Part shown: positions 6,328-7,922 of the stretch, piece after piece | Layout of the letters: each line of letters begins with the position of its first letter | How positions within the stretch are numbered: position 1 is the stretch's first letter | Origin: an uncultured Ruminococcus sp. | GTDB lineage: Bacteria; Bacillota; Clostridia; Oscillospirales; Ruminococcaceae | NCBI GenBank assembly: GCA_947177345.1 | Contig: CAMWUB010000052.1 | Coordinates: 1 to 7,922 of the forward strand | DNA: 7,922 bases | Direction: 5' to 3' | Translations under genes and position numbers: made by a program | Notes under the pieces: model-generated | Told to the model about the DNA's origin: nothing | Seen by the model: only the letters and a program-made list of their open reading frames with translations | Database searches by the model: none

Positions 6328-6843
6328 TCATTCAAGAATGAACTTCCACGCACAACAACAGGAATTATCCGTAATATCAGGATAACAGCTTATGCACTCG
6401 CAGGAAATGCGGTTGTCAATTACTTTTGCAAATTCCGAATACTCTATAATACCTACCGTCTTACAAGGGTGATACTCCATATTTTTACGCTTTCTTGCGG
6501 TCTGTACAAAACATTCAGTATTTTTGTATATAAGAGTATTGTTTTCCGTAATTATTTCACCGGTATTTATATTTCCATAGAAACGTATTTTAAGAGCCTT
6601 TGCGAGACCGTCAAGTCCTGCCAGCTCCGGAAGATTCAGGAATTTTTTAATTCTCCGAGCCTCCGCAACCGTAAAGACTTTCCACGCCTCGACGTCCATT
6701 AACATAGCCTCGTCCATACCCCGACTTTTTTCTAATGCCTGAAACCATGCACCGTCCATAGCGAGCCAGTTTTTAGAGTAAATCCGTATAAGCTGTATGA
6801 GTTCTTCACGTGACATATTTTCAAGTAATTCGTCGCTAATCAT
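6328..6843 (-). CDS. DUF6125-like cysteine-rich protein
   Basis: This soluble protein has 171 residues. The N-terminal half is helical, with the pattern SREELIQLIRIYSKNWLAMD-GAWF and a later VEAWKVFTVAEARRIKKFLN. The C-terminal half is strand-rich and ends in a dense cysteine cluster: C148, C150, C153 and the run C162-C163-C164, with C111 and C127 earlier. This arrangement ('W---DG-WF', 'EARRIKKFL', then 'C-sC-PD-----C-CaW-F') matches my memory of proteins labelled DUF6125. The cysteines suggest bound metal (zinc or an iron-sulfur cluster), which is inference. The ATG at 6843 is chosen over an in-frame ATG nine codons upstream because GGAGGA (6850-6855) sits 6 bases before it. The start overlaps the stop of the dockerin gene by one base (TAATG), so translation is probably coupled. 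Confidence 0.8.
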   Translation of the reverse strand: MISDELLENMSREELIQLIRIYSKNWLAMDGAWFQALEKSRGMDEAMLMDVEAWKVFTVAEARRIKKFLNLPELAGLDGLAKALKIRFYGNINTGEIITENNTLIYKNTECFVQTARKRKNMEYHPCKTVGIIEYSEFAKVIDNRISCECISCYPDITDNSCCCAWKFILE

Positions 6844-7922
6844 TAAAAATCCTCCAATGGCAAAACGCATATAAGATACGGAATATATTTTATTTTTTCG
6901 CCTGTTACCGCATCATATATAGTTGCACCGCCACCGTTTTCATCTTCCAATCTGTAGGCGAGTACCGGTTTATCTTCGTAATCGACGTATATTGTAAGTT
7001 CCGGATATTCTTCACTGTCAAGCAGTTTTTTCATTTCATACCGTGAAAGATGTTTCACACTGGTATCGACTTCCATTATTTCTTCCGGAGTTTTCAGGAA
7101 ATTCATGTCTACTTCCCTTAAACCGTCATTGCGTTCATAGACACTTGCACATATATTGTAACGCTCGTCGCCTTTTAACTTTACACCTTTATAATAAATG
7201 TCAAAGGCTTTACGCTGACTATATGTTTGTGGGTGGTCAGGATTATACTTGAAAGTAAAGTCTTTCATATCTGTATCGGGGTATCTTGAAAGTATTTCCT
7301 GTTTAAGTATGGTTATATCGTCGACGGAAACTTCCTTATAATCGTAATTTATTGTCGGCATATTTTCAATGACAGCCTGTTTCATGAGTACCAAATCGAA
7401 AATATCAAGTTTATTATCAAATGTCAAATCAGCGTTTTTCCAGTCGGTGAGGTCACCTGTACCGGAAAGCCATTTCTGAAACATTACCACGTCGGATATT
7501 GTAAACTGTCCGTCACCGTTGCAGTCACCGGCGGATATGCTGTCAATTTCAGATATATTGCCGTTTTCGTCGACGTTGAAATATTTAACAACTTTCTTTA
7601 TTTCTTTACCGTCTTTTTCCCCCCACTCTCTCGCCTGCTTGAAAGTAACTTTTACCTGTCCGGAAGTAAACGGCTTATAGACCTGTACTTCTGTTATTGA
7701 ACCTCCACCAAGTGGAACAATATTCCTTATATTCGATTTTTCGTTTTTTACAAGTTCGAGTTCTGCCGTGCCGGTATTTTCAACAATCATACTGTACCCA
7801 CCGTCCCAGCATATTTCATCACATACTACAATGTAGCCGTCATGTATGGATATTTCACCGTTATTTTTTACGTAATCCGCACCCTCACTCATCGAATCCG
7901 GTAGCCAGCCGTATAAATCAGT
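6843..7922 (-). CDS. Secreted dockerin protein with a C-terminal thermolysin-propeptide-like (FTP/PepSY) region; start outside the window
   Basis: The frame stays open to the window edge, adding ten codons upstream of the Met at 7892, so this is the C-terminal 359 residues. Visible residues 1-125 (GWLPDS, DGYIVVCDEICWDGGY, ITEVQVYKPFTSG) look like a beta-rich domain I cannot name. Residues 131-187 are a type I dockerin: loop 1 is DCNGDGQFTISD (133-144, perfect calcium loop), loop 2 is DLTFDNKLDIFD (165-176), each followed by a helix (VVMFQKWL, LVLMKQAV). Dockerins bind cohesins of a cellulosome scaffold outside the cell. Residues 196-346 resemble protease propeptides: RKAFDIYYKGVKLKGDE like the FTP core, and ELTIYVDYEDKPVLAYRLED, then ATIYDAVTGEKI like PepSY. 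No HExxH or other protease motif is in the visible part. A signal peptide would lie outside. The stop overlaps the next gene's start. Confidence 0.85.
   Translation of the reverse strand, partial: TDLYGWLPDSMSEGADYVKNNGEISIHDGYIVVCDEICWDGGYSMIVENTGTAELELVKNEKSNIRNIVPLGGGSITEVQVYKPFTSGQVKVTFKQAREWGEKDGKEIKKVVKYFNVDENGNISEIDSISAGDCNGDGQFTISDVVMFQKWLSGTGDLTDWKNADLTFDNKLDIFDLVLMKQAVIENMPTINYDYKEVSVDDITILKQEILSRYPDTDMKDFTFKYNPDHPQTYSQRKAFDIYYKGVKLKGDERYNICASVYERNDGLREVDMNFLKTPEEIMEVDTSVKHLSRYEMKKLLDSEEYPELTIYVDYEDKPVLAYRLEDENGGGATIYDAVTGEKIKYIPYLICVLPLEDF
6844..6855 (-). promoter_or_regulatory. Shine-Dalgarno site that fixes the DUF6125-like start
   Basis: GGAGGA at 6850-6855 lies inside the last codons of the dockerin gene, 6 bases before the ATG at 6841-6843. 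The ATG shares its A with the dockerin gene's TAA stop. The alternative ATG at 6870 has no comparable site at the right distance. Confidence 0.85.

Noticed and set aside
6844..6870. Upstream ATG for the DUF6125-like protein
   Set aside because: It lacks a Shine-Dalgarno site and the extra nine residues do not fit the family's N-terminus; the ATG at 6843 has GGAGGA 6 bases before it.
1..7922. CRISPR array, tRNA or rRNA genes, insertion sequences, phage or toxin-antitoxin genes
   Set aside because: No regularly spaced repeats, no cloverleaf with a TTCGA-type arm, and no transposase, integrase or toxin motif were found on either strand.

Overview
The window looks like chromosomal DNA of a low-to-moderate GC Firmicute (roughly 40% GC by eye), most likely Ruminococcus or a close relative in Oscillospiraceae. 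The case rests on a sporulation gene (yqfD), purine-rich Shine-Dalgarno sites before almost every gene, near-consensus sigma-A promoters, and a secreted protein with a type I dockerin of the style found in cellulosome-forming ruminococci. There are ten genes. Two run off the window edges. No RNA gene, CRISPR array, insertion sequence or prophage was seen.

Layout: (1) On the + strand, the 3' part of yqfD (1-1018) is followed by an orphan lipoprotein resembling an ABC-transporter substrate-binding protein (1121-2428). A hairpin at 2433-2466 ends it and serves both strands. (2) Everything else is on the - strand. Reading 5' to 3', the right edge gives a dockerin protein (6843-7922, start outside the window) whose stop overlaps the start of a DUF6125-like cysteine-rich protein (6328-6843); a strong terminator follows. 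(3) A near-consensus promoter at 6248-6276 drives an SF0329-like protein (5694-6230), then two flavodoxin-fold iron-sulfur flavoproteins (5058-5675 and 4509-5042), closed by a hairpin at about 4469-4508. (4) Only about 25 bases further on, an unrecognised cysteine-containing protein (3907-4443) and a SpoU/TrmH-family RNA methyltransferase (3060-3872) follow with no clear promoter of their own. (5) A YbjN-like protein (2468-2938) has its own strong promoter and meets the lipoprotein gene tail to tail at the shared terminator.

The genes do not add up to one recognisable pathway. The tightest functional unit is the pair of iron-sulfur flavoproteins in one operon, probably NAD(P)H or ferredoxin-linked redox enzymes. 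The dockerin protein has a domain resembling the propeptide of thermolysin-like proteases but no protease domain in the visible part.

The most unusual signal is compositional. The tetranucleotide GATC does not occur anywhere in 7,922 bases, against an expectation of nearly 30. GGCC, GCGC and CGCG are also absent, while CCGG occurs about 49 times. This could be the footprint of past or present restriction. No restriction-modification gene is in the window. No complete undescribed multi-gene system is evident.
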